NCBI GenBank assembly: GCA_030848705.1
Contig: CM061238.1
Location: forward strand, 60,427,133 to 60,491,132
From: Heracleum sosnowskyi
Taxonomy: Eukaryota; Streptophyta; Magnoliopsida; Apiales; Apiaceae
DNA: 64,000 nt
Reading direction: 5' to 3'
The position numbers and the translations under genes were made by a program. Of this stretch, positions 11,046-24,313 are shown in pieces (positions within the stretch are counted from its first letter, which is position 1; each line of letters opens with the position of its first letter). Under the pieces are notes generated by a model, which was not told the origin of the DNA, did no database searches, and saw only the letters and a list, made by a program, of their open reading frames with translations.

Positions 11046-12221
11046 GGCACGGACCACTTCAAATGAAGTTTTCTGTAATTCTATAAACCCATAGGGTCAA
11101 ACTACGAGAAAATATCCACAAAATGGCCCGCTTCAATTTTTCCCCATTTTCCTTGTATAGCTCCCTTTAGAGGTAAACGTAATCGGGCGTCCCCTGGTAT
11201 CTGCTCCGATTCAGGCACAAACAGCTTCAAATGAAGTTTTCTACAATTCTATAAACCCATAGGGTCAAACTACGAGAAAATATCCACAAAATGGCCCGCT
11301 TCAAATTTTCCCCATTTTCCTTGTATAGCTCCCTTTATAGGTAAACGTAATCGGGCATCCCCTGGTATCTGCTCCGATTCAGGCACGGACAGCTCCAAAT
11401 GAAGTTTTCTGTAATTCTATAAACCCATAGGGTCAAACTACGAGAAAATATCCACAAAATGGCCCGCTTCAATTTTTCCCCATTTTCCTTGTATAGCTCC
11501 CTTTATAGGTAAACGTAATCGGGCGTCCCCTGGTATGTGCTCCGATTCAGGCACGGACCACTTCAAATGAAGTTTTCTGAAATTCTATAAACCCATAGGG
11601 TCAAACTACGAGAAAATATCCACAAAATGGCCCACTTCAATTTTTCCCCATTTTCCTTGTATAGCTCCCTTTAGAGGTAAACGTAATCGGGCGTCCCCTG
11701 GTATCTGCTCCGATTCAGGCACAAACAGCTTCAAATGAAGTTTTCTACAATTCTATAAACCCATAGGGTCAAACTACGAGAAAATATCCACAAAATGGCC
11801 CGCTTCAAATTTTCCCCATTTTCCTTGTATAGCTCCCTTTATAGGTAAACGTAATCGGGTGTCCCCTGGTATCTGCTCCGATTCAGGCACGGACAGCTCC
11901 AAATGAAGTTTTCTGCAATTCTATAAACCCATAGGGTCAAACTACGAGAAAATATCCACAAAATGGCCCGCTTCAATTTTCCCCCATTTTCCTTGTATAG
12001 CTCCCTTTAGAGGTAAACGTAATCGGGCGTCCCCTGGTATCTGCTCCGATTCAGGCACGGACAGCTCCAAATGAAGTTTTCTGTAATTCTATAAACCCAT
12101 AGGGTCAAACTACGAGAAAATATCCACAAAATGGCCCGCTTCAATTTTCCCCCATTTTCCTTGTATAGCTCCCTTTAGAGGTAAACGTAATCGGGCGTCC
12201 CCTGGTATCTGCTCCGATTCA

Positions 12222-14237
12222 GGCACGGACAGCTCCAAATGAAGTTTTCTGTAATTCTATAAACCCATAGGGTCAAACTACGAGAAAATATCCACAAAAT
12301 GGCATGCTTCAATTTTTCCCCATTTTCCTTGTACAGCTCACTTTAGAGGTAAACGTAATCGGGCATCCCCTGGTATCTGCTCCAATTCAGGCACGGACAG
12401 CTCCAAATGAAGTTTTCTGTAATTCTATAAACCCATAGGGTCAAACTACGAGAAAATATCCACAAATTGGCCCGCTTCAATTTTTCCCGATTTTCCTTGT
12501 ATAGCTCCCTTTAGAGGTAAACGTAATCGGGCGTCCCCTGGTATCTGCTCCGATTCAGGCACGGACAGCTCCAAATGAAGTTTTCTGTAATTCTATAAAC
12601 AAATAGGGTCAAACTACGAGAAAATATCCACAAAATGGCCCGCTTCAATTTTTCCCCATTTTCCTTGTATAGCTCCCTTTATAGGTAAACGTAATCGGGC
12701 GTCCCCTGGTATCTGCTCCGATTCAGGCACGGACAGCTCCAAATGAAGTTTTCTGTAATTCTATAAACCCATAGGATCAAACTACGAGAAAATATCCACA
12801 AAATGGACCGCTTCAATTTTCCCCCATTTTCCTTGTATAGCTCCCTTTAGAGGTAAACGTAATCGGGCGTCCCCTGGTATCTGCTCCGATTCAGGCACAG
12901 ACAGCTCCAAATGAAGTTTTCTGTAATTCTATAAACCCATAGGGTCAAACTACGAGAAAATATCCACAAAATGGCCCGCTTCAATTTTCCCCCATTTTCC
13001 TTGTATAGCTCCCTTTAGAGGTAAACGTAATCGGGCGTCCCCTGGTATCTGCTCCGATTCAGGCACGGACAGCTCCAAATGAAGTTTTCTGTAATTCTAT
13101 AAACCCATAGGGTCAAACTACGAGAAAATATCCACAAAATGGCCCGCTTCAATTTTCCCCCATTTTCCTTGTATAGCTCCCTTTAGAGGTAAACGTAATC
13201 GGGCGTCCCCTGGTATCTGCTCCGATTCAGGCACGGACAGCTCCAAATGAAGTTTTCTGTAATTCTATAAACCCATAGGGTCAAACTACGAGAAAATATC
13301 CACAAAATGGCCTGCTTCAATTTTTCCCCATTTTCCTTGTACAGCTCACTTTAGAGGTAAACGTAATCGGGCATCCCCTGGTATCTGCTCCAATTCAGGC
13401 ACGGACAGCTCCAAATGAAGTTTTCTGTAATTCTATAAACCCATAGGGTCAAACTACGAGAAAATATCCACAAATTGGCCCGCTTCAATTTTTCCCGATT
13501 TTCCTTGTATAGCTCCCTTTAGAGGTAAACGTAATCGGGCGTCCCCTGGTATCTGCTCCGATTCAGGCACGGACAGCTCCAAATGAAGTTTTCTGTAATT
13601 CTATAAACAAATAGGGTCAAACTACGAGAAAATATCCACAAAATGGCCCGCTTCAATTTTTCCCCATTTTCCTTGTATAGCTCCCTTTATAGGTAAACGT
13701 AATCGGGCGTCCCCTGGTATCTGCTCCGATTCAGGCACGGACAGCTCCAAATGAAGTTTTCTGTAATTCTATAAACCCATAGGGTCAAACTACGAGAAAA
13801 TATCCACAAAATGGACCGCTTCAATTTTCCCCCATTTTCCTTGTATAGCTCCCTTTAGAGGTAAACGTAATCGGGCGTCCCCTGGTATCTGCTCCGATTC
13901 AGGCACAGACAGCTCCAAATGAAGTTTTCTGTAATTCTATAAATCCATAGGGTCAAACTACGAGAAAATATACACAAAATGTCCCGCTTCAATTTCCCCC
14001 CATTTTCCTTGTATAGCTCCCTTTAGAGGTAAACGTAATCGGGCGTCCCCTGGTATCTGCTCCGATTCAGGCACGGACAGCTCCAAATGAAGTTTTCTGT
14101 AATTCTATAAACCCATAGGGTCAAACTACGAGAAAATATCCACAAAATGGCCCGCTTCAATTTTCCCCCATTTTCCTTGTATAGCTCCCTTTAGAGGTAA
14201 ACGTAATCGGGCGTCCCCTGGTATCTGCTCCGATTCA
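12222..14237 (+). repeat. Tandem duplication of a 6-monomer K-L-M-N block (1008 bp)
   Basis: K-L-M-N plus two monomers at 12222-13229 and again at 13230-14237, exactly 1008 bp apart. The fifth monomer differs: 12894 starts 'ggcacagac' like O but has a C-type body, whereas 13902 is a full O. The first K has 'ggcatgc' and the N at 12726 has 'ataggatc'. So the copies have diverged slightly or exchanged sequence. The unit at 18268 has only one such block. Confidence 0.88.
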
Positions 14238-15748
14238 GGCACGGACAGCTCCAAATGAAGTTTTCTGTAATTCTATAAACCCATAGGGTCAAACTACGAG
14301 AAAATATCCACAAAATGGCCTGCTTCAATTTTCCCCATTTTCCTTGTACAACTCCCTTTAGAGGTAAACGTAATCGGGCATCCCCTGGTATCTGCTCCGA
14401 TTCAGGCACGGACAGCTCCAAATGAAGTTTTCTGTAATTCTATAAACCCATAGGGTCAAACTACGAGAAAATATCCACAAAATGGCCCGCTTCAATTTTT
14501 CCCCATTTTCCTTGTATAGCTCCCTTTATAGGTAAACGTAATCGGGCGTCCCCTGGTATGTGCTCCGATTCAGGCACGGACCACTTCAAATGAAGTTTTC
14601 TGTAATTCTATAAACCCATAGGGTCAAACTACGAGAAAATATCCACAAAATGGCCCGCTTCAATTTTTCCCCATTTTCCTTGTATAGCTCCCTTTAGAGG
14701 TAAACGTAATCGGGCGTCCCCTGGTATCTGCTCCGATTCAGGCACAAACAGCTTCAAATGAAGTTTTCTACAATTCTATAAACCCATAGGGTCAAACTAC
14801 GAGAAAATATCCACAAAATGGCCCGCTTCAAATTTTCCCCATTTTCCTTGTATAGCTCCCTTTATAGGTAAACGTAATCGGGCATCCCCTGGTATCTGCT
14901 CCGATTCAGGCACGGACAGCTCCAAATGAAGTTTTCTGTAATTCTATAAACCCATAGGGACAAACTACGAGAAAATATCCACAAAATGGCCCGCTTCAAT
15001 TTTCCCCCATTTTCCTTGTATAGCTCCCTTTAGAGGTAAACGTAATCGGGCGTCCCCTGGTATGTGCTCCGATTCAGGCACGGACCACTTCAAATGAAGT
15101 TTTCTGTAATTCTATAAACCCATAGGGTCAAACTACGAGAAAATATCCACAAAATGGCCCGCTTCAATTTTTCCCCATTTTCCTTGTATAGCTCCCTTTA
15201 GAGGTAAACGTAATCGGGCGTCCCCTGGTATCTGCTCCGATTCAGGCACAAACAGCTTCAAATGAAGTTTTCTACAATTCTATAAACCCATAGGGTCAAA
15301 CTACGAGAAAATATCCACAAAATGGCCCGCTTCAAATTTTCCCCATTTTCCTTGTATAGCTCCCTTTATAGGTAAACGTAATCGGGCATCCCCTGGTATC
15401 TGCTCCGATTCAGGCACGGACAGCTCCAAATGAAGTTTTCTGTAATTCTATAAACCCATAGGGACAAACTACGAGAAAATATCCACAAAATGGCCCGCTT
15501 CAATTTTCCCCCATTTTCCTTGTATAGCTCCCTTTAGAGGTAAACGTAATCGGGCGTCCCCTGGTATCTGCTCCGATTCAGGCACGGACAGCTCCAAATG
15601 AAGTTTTCTGTAATTCTATAAACCCATAGGGTCAAACTACGAGAAAATATCCACAAAATGGCCCGCTTCAATTTTCCCCCATTTTCCTTGTATAGCTCCC
15701 TTTAGAGGTAAACGTAATCGGGCGTCCCCTGGTATCTGCTCCGATTCA
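14238..15748 (+). repeat. 9-monomer HOR, copy 2
   Basis: D-E-F-A-B-F-A-B-C, the same order and length (1511 bp) as 7184-8694, which lies 42 monomers (7054 bp) upstream. Both copies follow an O-C pair and precede a unit beginning D-E-F-A-E. Confidence 0.9.
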
Positions 15749-18267
15749 GGCACGGACAGCTCCAAATGAAGTTTTCTGTAATTCTATAAACCCATAGGGT
15801 CAAACTACGAGAAAATATCCACAAAATGGCCTGCTTCAATTTTCCCCATTTTCCTTGTACAACTCCCTTTAGAGGTAAACGTAATCGGGCATCCCCTGGT
15901 ATCTGCTCCGATTCAGGCACGGACAGCTCCAAATGAAGTTTTCTGTAATTCTATAAACCCATAGGGTCAAACTACGAGAAAATATCCACAAAATGGCCCG
16001 CTTCAATTTTTCCCCATTTTCCTTGTATAGCTCCCTTTATAGGTAAACGTAATCGGGCGTCCCCTGGTATGTGCTCCGATTCAGGCACGGACCACTTCAA
16101 ATGAAGTTTTCTGTAATTCTATAAACCCATAGGGTCAAACTACGAGAAAATATCCACAAAATGGCCCGCTTCAATTTTTCCCCATTTTCCTTGTATAGCT
16201 CCCTTTAGAGGTAAACGTAATCGGGCGTCCCCTGGTATCTGCTCCGATTCAGGCACAAACAGCTTCAAATGAAGTTTTCTACAATTCTATAAACCCATAG
16301 GGTCAAACTACGAGAAAATATCCACAAAATGGCCCGCTTCAAATTTTCCCCATTTTCCTTGTATAGCTCCCTTTATAGGTAAACGTAATCGGGCATCCCC
16401 TGGTATCTGCTCCGATTCAGGCACGGACAGCTCCAAATGAAGTTTTCTGTAATTCTATAAACCCATAGGGTCAAACTACGAGAAAATATCCACAAAATGG
16501 CCCGCTTCAATTTTTCCCCATTTTCCTTGTATAGCTCCCTTTATAGGTAAACGTAATCGGGCGTCCCCTGGTATGTGCTCCGATTCAGGCACGGACCACT
16601 TCAAATGAAGTTTTCTGAAATTCTATAAACCCATAGGGTCAAACTACGAGAAAATATCCACAAAATGGCCCACTTCAATTTTTCCCCATTTTCCTTGTAT
16701 AGCTCCCTTTAGAGGTAAACGTAATCGGGCGTCCCCTGGTATCTGCTCCGATTCAGGCACAAACAGCTTCAAATGAAGTTTTCTACAATTCTATAAACCC
16801 ATAGGGTCAAACTACGAGAAAATATCCACAAAATGGCCCGCTTCAAATTTTCCCCATTTTCCTTGTATAGCTCCCTTTATAGGTAAACGTAATCGGGCGT
16901 CCCCTGGTATCTGCTCCGATTCAAGCACGGACAGCTCCAAATGAAGTTTTCTGCAATTCTATAAACCCATAGGGTCAAACTACGAGAAAATATCCACAAA
17001 ATGGCCCGCTTCAATTTTCCCCCATTTTCCTTGTATAGCTCCCTTTAGAGGTAAACGTAATCGGGCGTCCCCTGGTATGTGCTCCGATTCAGGCACGGAC
17101 CACTTCAAATGAAGTTTTCTGAAATTCTATAAACCCATAGGGTCAAACTACGAGAAAATATCCACAAAATGGCCCACTTCAATTTTTCCCCATTTTCCTT
17201 GTATAGCTCCCTTTAGAGGTAAACGTAATCGGGCGTCCCCTGGTATCTGCTCCGATTCAGGCACAAACAGCTTCAAATGAAGTTTTCTACAATTCTATAA
17301 ACCCATAGGGTCAAACTACGAGAAAATATCCACAAAATGGCCCGCTTCAAATTTTCCCCATTTTCCTTGTATAGCTCCCTTTATAGGTAAACGTAATCGG
17401 GCGTCCCCTGGTATCTGCTCCGATTCAAGCACGGACAGCTCCAAATGAAGTTTTCTGCAATTCTATAAACCCATAGGGACAAACTACGAGAAAATATCCA
17501 CAAAATGGCCCGCTTCAATTTTCCCCCATTTTCCTTGTATAGCTCCCTTTAGAGGTAAACGTAATCGGGCGTCCCCTGGTATGTGCTCCGATTCAGGCAC
17601 GGACCACTTCAAATGAAGTTTTCTGTAATTCTATAAACCCATAGGGTCAAACTACGAGAAAATATCCACAAAATGGCCCACTTCAATTTTTCCCCATTTT
17701 CCTTGTATAGCTCCCTTTAGAGGTAAACGTAATCGGGCGTCCCCTGGTATCTGCTCCGATTCAGGCACAAACAGCTTCAAATGAAGTTTTCTACAATTCT
17801 ATAAACCCATAGGGTCAAACTACGAGAAAATATCCACAAAATGGCCCGCTTCAAATTTTCCCCATTTTCCTTGTATAGCTCCCTTTATAGGTAAACGTAA
17901 TCGGGCATCCCCTGGTATCTGCTCCGATTCAGGCACGGACAGCTCCAAATGAAGTTTTCTGTAATTCTATAAACCCATAGGGACAAACTACGAGAAAATA
18001 TCCACAAAATGGCCCGCTTCAATTTTCCCCCATTTTCCTTGTATAGCTCCCTTTAGAGGTAAACGTAATCGGGCGTCCCCTGGTATCTGCTCCGATTCAG
18101 GCACGGACAGCTCCAAATGAAGTTTTCTGTAATTCTATAAACCCATAGGGTCAAACTACGAGAAAATATCCACAAAATGGCCCGCTTCAATTTTCCCCCA
18201 TTTTCCTTGTATAGCTCCCTTTAGAGGTAAACGTAATCGGGCGTCCCCTGGTATCTGCTCCGATTCA
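15749..18267 (+). repeat. 15-monomer HOR with an F'-A'-G triplet repeated
   Basis: Order: D-E-F-A-E-F'-A'-G-F'-A'-G-F-A-B-C, 2519 bp. The triplet F'-A'-G occurs at 16588-17091 and 17092-17595 (504 bp each). Both G monomers end in 'tatgtg' instead of 'tatctg', and the second also has 'gggacaaac' like B. The F at 17596 carries 'cccac' like F'. The unit therefore reads as an 8-mer fused to the end of a 9-mer by exchange within G/B and F/F' monomers. Confidence 0.85.
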
Positions 18268-21200
18268 GGCACGGACAGCTCCAAATGAAGTTTTCTGTAA
18301 TTCTATAAACCCATAGGGTCAAACTACGAGAAAATATCCACAAAATGGCCTGCTTCAATTTTCCCCATTTTCCTTGTACAACTCCCTTTAGAGGTAAACG
18401 TAATCGGGCATCCCCTGGTATCTGCTCCGATTCAGGCACGGACAGCTCCAAATGAAGTTTTCTGTAATTCTATAAACCCATAGGGTCAAACTACGAGAAA
18501 ATATCCACAAAATGGCCCGCTTCAATTTTTCCCCATTTTCCTTGTATAGCTCCCTTTATAGGTAAACGTAATCGGGCGTCCCCTGGTATGTGCTCCGATT
18601 CAGGCACGGACCACTTCAAATGAAGTTTTCTGTAATTCTATAAACCCATAGGGTCAAACTACGAGAAAATATCCACAAAATGGCCCGCTTCAATTTTTCC
18701 CCATTTTCCTTGTATAGCTCCCTTTAGAGGTAAACGTAATCGGGCGTCCCCTGGTATCTGCTCCGATTCAGGCACAAACAGCTTCAAATGAAGTTTTCTA
18801 CAATTCTATAAACCCATAGGGTCAAACTACGAGAAAATATCCACAAAATGGCCCGCTTCAAATTTTCCCCATTTTCCTTGTATAGCTCCCTTTATAGGTA
18901 AACGTAATCGGGCATCCCCTGGTATCTGCTCCGATTCAGGCACGGACAGCTCCAAATGAAGTTTTCTGTAATTCTATAAACCCATAGGGTCAAACTACGA
19001 GAAAATATCCACAAAATGGCCCGCTTCAATTTTTCCCCATTTTCCTTGTATAGCTCCCTTTATAGGTAAACGTAATCGGGCGTCCCCTGGTATGTGCTCC
19101 GATTCAGGCACGGACCACTTCAAATGAAGTTTTCTGAAATTCTATAAACCCATAGGGTCAAACTACGAGAAAATATCCACAAAATGGCCCACTTCAATTT
19201 TTCCCCATTTTCCTTGTATAGCTCCCTTTAGAGGTAAACGTAATCGGGCGTCCCCTGGTATCTGCTCCGATTCAGGCACAAACAGCTTCAAATGAAGTTT
19301 TCTACAATTCTATAAACCCATAGGGTCAAACTACGAGAAAATATCCACAAAATGGCCCGCTTCAAATTTTCCCCATTTTCCTTGTATAGCTCCCTTTATA
19401 GGTAAACGTAATCGGGCGTCCCCTGGTATCTGCTCCGATTCAAGCACGGACAGCTCCAAATGAAGTTTTCTGCAATTCTATAAACCCATAGGGTCAAACT
19501 ACGAGAAAATATCCACAAAATGGCCCGCTTCAATTTTCCCCCATTTTCCTTGTATAGCTCCCTTTAGAGGTAAACGTAATCGGGCGTCCCCTGGTATCTG
19601 CTCCGATTCAGGCACGGACAGCTCCAAATGAAGTTTTCTGTAATTCTATAAACCCATAGGGTCAAACAACGAGAAAATATCCACAAAATGGCCCGCTTCA
19701 ATTTTCCCCCATTTTCCTTGTATAGCTCCCTTTAGAGGTAAACGTAATCGGGCGTCCCCTGGTATCTGCTCCGATTCAGGCACAAACAGCTTCAAATGAA
19801 GTTTTCTACAATTCTATAAACCCATAGGGTCAAACTACGAGAAAATATCCACAAAATGGCCCGCTTCAAATTTTCCCCATTTTCCTTGTATAGCTCCCTT
19901 TATAGGTAAACGTAATCGGGCATCCCCTGGTATCTGCTCCGATTCAGGCACGGACAGCTCCAAATGAAGTTTTCTGTAATTCTATAAACCCATAGGGTCA
20001 AACTACGAGAAAATATCCACAAAATGGCCCGCTTCAATTTTTCCCCATTTTCCTTGTATAGCTCCCTTTATAGGTAAACGTAATCGGGCGTCCCCTGGTA
20101 TGTGCTCCGATTCAGGCACGGACCACTTCAAATGAAGTTTTCTGAAATTCTATAAACCCATAGGGTCAAACTACGAGAAAATATCCACAAAATGGCCCAC
20201 TTCAATTTTTCCCCATTTTCCTTGTATAGCTCCCTTTAGAGGTAAACGTAATCGGGCGTCCCCTGGTATCTGCTCCGATTCAGGCACAAACAGCTTCAAA
20301 TGAAGTTTTCTACAATTCTATAAACCCATAGGGTCAAACTACGAGAAAATATCCACAAAATGGCCCGCTTCAAATTTTCCCCATTTTCCTTGTATAGCTC
20401 CCTTTATAGGTAAACGTAATCGGGCGTCCCCTGGTATCTGCTCCGATTCAGGCACGGACAGCTCCAAATGAAGTTTTCTGCAATTATATAAACCCATAGG
20501 GTCAAACTACGAGAAAATATCCACAAAATGGCCCGCTTCAATTTTTCCCCATTTTCCTTGTATAGCTCCCTTTATAGGTAAACGTAATCGGGCGTCCCCT
20601 GGTATGTGCTCCGATTCAGGCACGGACCACTTCAAATGAAGTTTTCTGTAATTCTATAAACCCATAGGGTCAAACTACGAGAAAATATCCACAAAATGGC
20701 CCGCTTCAATTTTTCCCCATTTTCCTTGTATAGCTCCCTTTAGAGGTAAACGTAATCGGGCGTCCCCTGGTATCTGCTCCGATTCAGGCACAAACAGCTT
20801 CAAATGAAGTTTTCTACAATTCTATAAACCCATAGGGTCAAACTACGAGAAAATATCCACAAAATGGCCCGCTTCAAATTTTCCCCATTTTCCTTGTATA
20901 GCTCCCTTTATAGGTAAACGTAATCGGGCATCCCCTGGTATCTGCTCCGATTCAGGCACGGACAGCTCCAAATGAAGTTTTCTGTAATTCTATAAACCCA
21001 TAGGGTCAAACTACGAGAAAATATCCACAAAATGGCCCGCTTCAATTTTTCCCCATTTTCCTTGTATAGCTCCCTTTATAGGTAAACGTAATCGGGCGTC
21101 CCCTGGTATGTGCTCCGATTCAGGCACGGACCACTTCAAATGAAGTTTTCTGAAATTCTATAAACCCATAGGGTCAAACTACGAGAACATATCCACAAAA

Positions 21201-22802
21201 TGGCCCACTTCAATTTTTCCCCATTTTCCTTGTATAGCTCCCTTTAGAGGTAAACGTAATCGGGCGTCCCCTGGTATCTGCTCCGATTCAGGCACAAACA
21301 GCTTCAAATGAAGTTTTCTACAATTCTATAAACCCATAGGGTCAAACTACGAGAAAATATCCACAAAATGGCCCGCTTCAAATTTTCCCCATTTTCCTTG
21401 TATAGCTCCCTTTATAGGTAAACGTAATCGGGTGTCCCCTGGTATCTGCTCCGATTCAGGCACGGACAGCTCCAAATGAAGTTTTCTGCAATTCTATAAA
21501 CCCATAGGGTCAAACTACGAGAAAATATCCACAAAATGGCCCGCTTCAATTTTCCCCCATTTTCCTTGTATAGCTCCCTTTAGAGGTAAACGTAATCGGG
21601 CGTCCCCTGGTATCTGCTCCGATTCAGGCACGGACAGCTCCAAATGAAGTTTTCTGTAATTCTATAAACCCATAGGGTCAAACTACGAGAAAATATCCAC
21701 AAAATGGCCCGCTTCAATTTTCCCCCATTTTCCTTGTATAGCTCCCTTTAGAGGTAAACGTAATTGGGCGTCCCCTGGTATCTGCTCCGATTCAGGCACG
21801 GACAGCTCCAAATGAAGTTTTCTGTAATTCTATAAACCCATAGGGTCAAACTACGAGAAAATATCCACAAAATGGCCTGCTTCAATTTTTCCCCATTTTC
21901 CTTGTACAGCTCACTTTAGAGGTAAACGTAATCGGGCATCCCCTGGTATCTGCTCCAATTCAGGCACGGACAGCTCCAAATGAAGTTTTCTGTAATTCTA
22001 TAAACCCATAGGGTCAAACTACGAGAAAATATCCACAAATTGGCCCGCTTCAATTTTTCCCGATTTTCCTTGTATAGCTCCCTTTAGAGGTAAACGTAAT
22101 CGGGCGTCCCCTGGTATCTGCTCCGATTCAGGCACGGACAGCTCCAAATGAAGTTTTCTGTAATTCTATAAACAAATAGGGTCAAACTACGAGAAAATAT
22201 CCACAAAATGGCCCGCTTCAATTTTTCCCCATTTTCCTTGTATAGCTCCCTTTATAGGTAAACGTAATCGGGCGTCCCCTGGTATCTGCTCCGATTCAGG
22301 CACGGACAGCTCCAAATGAAGTTTTCTGTAATTCTATAAACCCATAGGGTCAAACTACGAGAAAATATCCACAAAATGGACCGCTTCAATTTTCCCCCAT
22401 TTTCCTTGTATAGCTCCCTTTAGAGGTAAACGTAATCGGGCGTCCCCTGGTATCTGCTCCGATTCAGGCACAGACAGCTCCAAATGAAGTTTTCTGTAAT
22501 TCTATAAATCCATAGGGTCAAACTACGAGAAAATATACACAAAATGTCCCGCTTCAATTTCCCCCCATTTTCCTTGTATAGCTCCCTTTAGAGGTAAACG
22601 TAATCGGGCGTCCCCTGGTATCTGCTCCGATTCAGGCACGGACAGCTCCAAATGAAGTTTTCTGTAATTCTATAAACCCATAGGGTCAAACTACGAGAAA
22701 ATATCCACAAAATGGCCCGCTTCAATTTTCCCCCATTTTCCTTGTATAGCTCCCTTTAGAGGTAAACGTAATCGGGCGTCCCCTGGTATCTGCTCCGATT
22801 CA
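18268..22802 (+). repeat. 27-monomer HOR unit
   Basis: 4535 bp. Order as in the 33-mer at 8695 but with a single K-L-M-N-O-C block. Monomers up to about 21794 align with 8695-12221 at an offset of 9573 bp (57 monomers). From K onward they align with 13230-14237 at an offset of 8565 bp, a difference of exactly 1008 bp. Private changes are 'gagaacat' near 21185 and 'aattggg' near 21763. Confidence 0.88.
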
Positions 22803-24313
22803 GGCACGGACAGCTCCAAATGAAGTTTTCTGTAATTCTATAAACCCATAGGGTCAAACTACGAGAAAATATCCACAAAATGGCCTGCTTCAATTTTCCC
22901 CATTTTCCTTGTACAACTCCCTTTAGAGGTAAACGTAATCGGGCATCCCCTGGTATCTGCTCCGATTCAGGCACGGACAGCTCCAAATGAAGTTTTCTGT
23001 AATTCTATAAACCCATAGGGTCAAACTACGAGAAAATATCCACAAAATGGCCCGCTTCAATTTTTCCCCATTTTCCTTGTATAGCTCCCTTTATAGGTAA
23101 ACGTAATCGGGCGTCCCCTGGTATGTGCTCCGATTCAGGCACGGACCACTTCAAATGAAGTTTTCTGTAATTCTATAAACCCATAGGGTCAAACTACGAG
23201 AAAATATCCACAAAATGGCCCGCTTCAATTTTTCCCCATTTTCCTTGTATAGCTCCCTTTAGAGGTAAACGTAATCGGGCGTCCCCTGGTATCTGCTCCG
23301 ATTCAGGCACAAACAGCTTCAAATGAAGTTTTCTACAATTCTATAAACCCATAGGGTCAAACTACGAGAAAATATCCACAAAATGGCCCGCTTCAAATTT
23401 TCCCCATTTTCCTTGTATAGCTCCCTTTATAGGTAAACGTAATCGGGCATCCCCTGGTATCTGCTCCGATTCAGGCACGGACAGCTCCAAATGAAGTTTT
23501 CTGTAATTCTATAAACCCATAGGGACAAACTACGAGAAAATATCCACAAAATGGCCCGCTTCAATTTTCCCCCATTTTCCTTGTATAGCTCCCTTTAGAG
23601 GTAAACGTAATCGGGCGTCCCCTGGTATGTGCTCCGATTCAGGCACGGACCACTTCAAATGAAGTTTTCTGTAATTCTATAAACCCATAGGGTCAAACTA
23701 CGAGAAAATATCCACAAAATGGCCCGCTTCAATTTTTCCCCATTTTCCTTGTATAGCTCCCTTTAGAGGTAAACGTAATCGGGCGTCCCCTGGTATCTGC
23801 TCCGATTCAGGCACAAACAGCTTCAAATGAAGTTTTCTACAATTCTATAAACCCATAGGGTCAAACTACGAGAAAATATCCACAAAATGGCCCGCTTCAA
23901 ATTTTCCCCATTTTCCTTGTATAGCTCCCTTTATAGGTAAACGTAATCGGGCATCCCCTGGTATCTGCTCCGATTCAGGCACGGACAGCTCCAAATGAAG
24001 TTTTCTGTAATTCTATAAACCCATAGGGACAAACTACGAGAAAATATCCACAAAATGGCCCGCTTCAATTTTCCCCCATTTTCCTTGTATAGCTCCCTTT
24101 AGAGGTAAACGTAATCGGGCGTCCCCTGGTATCTGCTCCGATTCAGGCACAAACAGCTTCAAATGAAGTTTTCTACAATTCTATAAACCCATAGGGTCAA
24201 ACTACGAGAAAATATCCACAAAATGGCCCGCTTCAATTTTCCCCCATTTTCCTTGTATAGCTCCCTTTAGAGGTAAATGTAATCGGGCGTCCCCTGGTAT
24301 CTGCTCCGATTCA
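22803..24313 (+). repeat. 9-monomer HOR, copy 3, with a chimeric last monomer
   Basis: D-E-F-A-B-F-A-B followed at 24146 by a monomer that is A-like at its 5' end ('acaaacagcttc', 'ctacaatt') and C-like downstream (T4C5, 'tagagg'). It also has 'aaatgt' (T at site 133, base 24278), the first appearance of a change that marks the next 5 kb. The offset to 14238-15748 is 8565 bp. Confidence 0.87.

Larger units (their letters stand above)
8695..14237 (+). repeat. 33-monomer HOR unit
   Basis: 5543 bp. Order: D-E-F-A-E-F'-A'-G-C'-A-E-F'-A'-H-F-A-E-F'-A''-G'-C-K-L-M-N-(C-like)-C-K-L-M-N-O-C. Compared with the 21-mer at 3695 it has two additional 6-monomer blocks. One is H-F-A-E-F' with a flanking A' type, around 10710-11717. 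The other is a second K-L-M-N run, 12222-13229 against 13230-14237. Confidence 0.87.
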
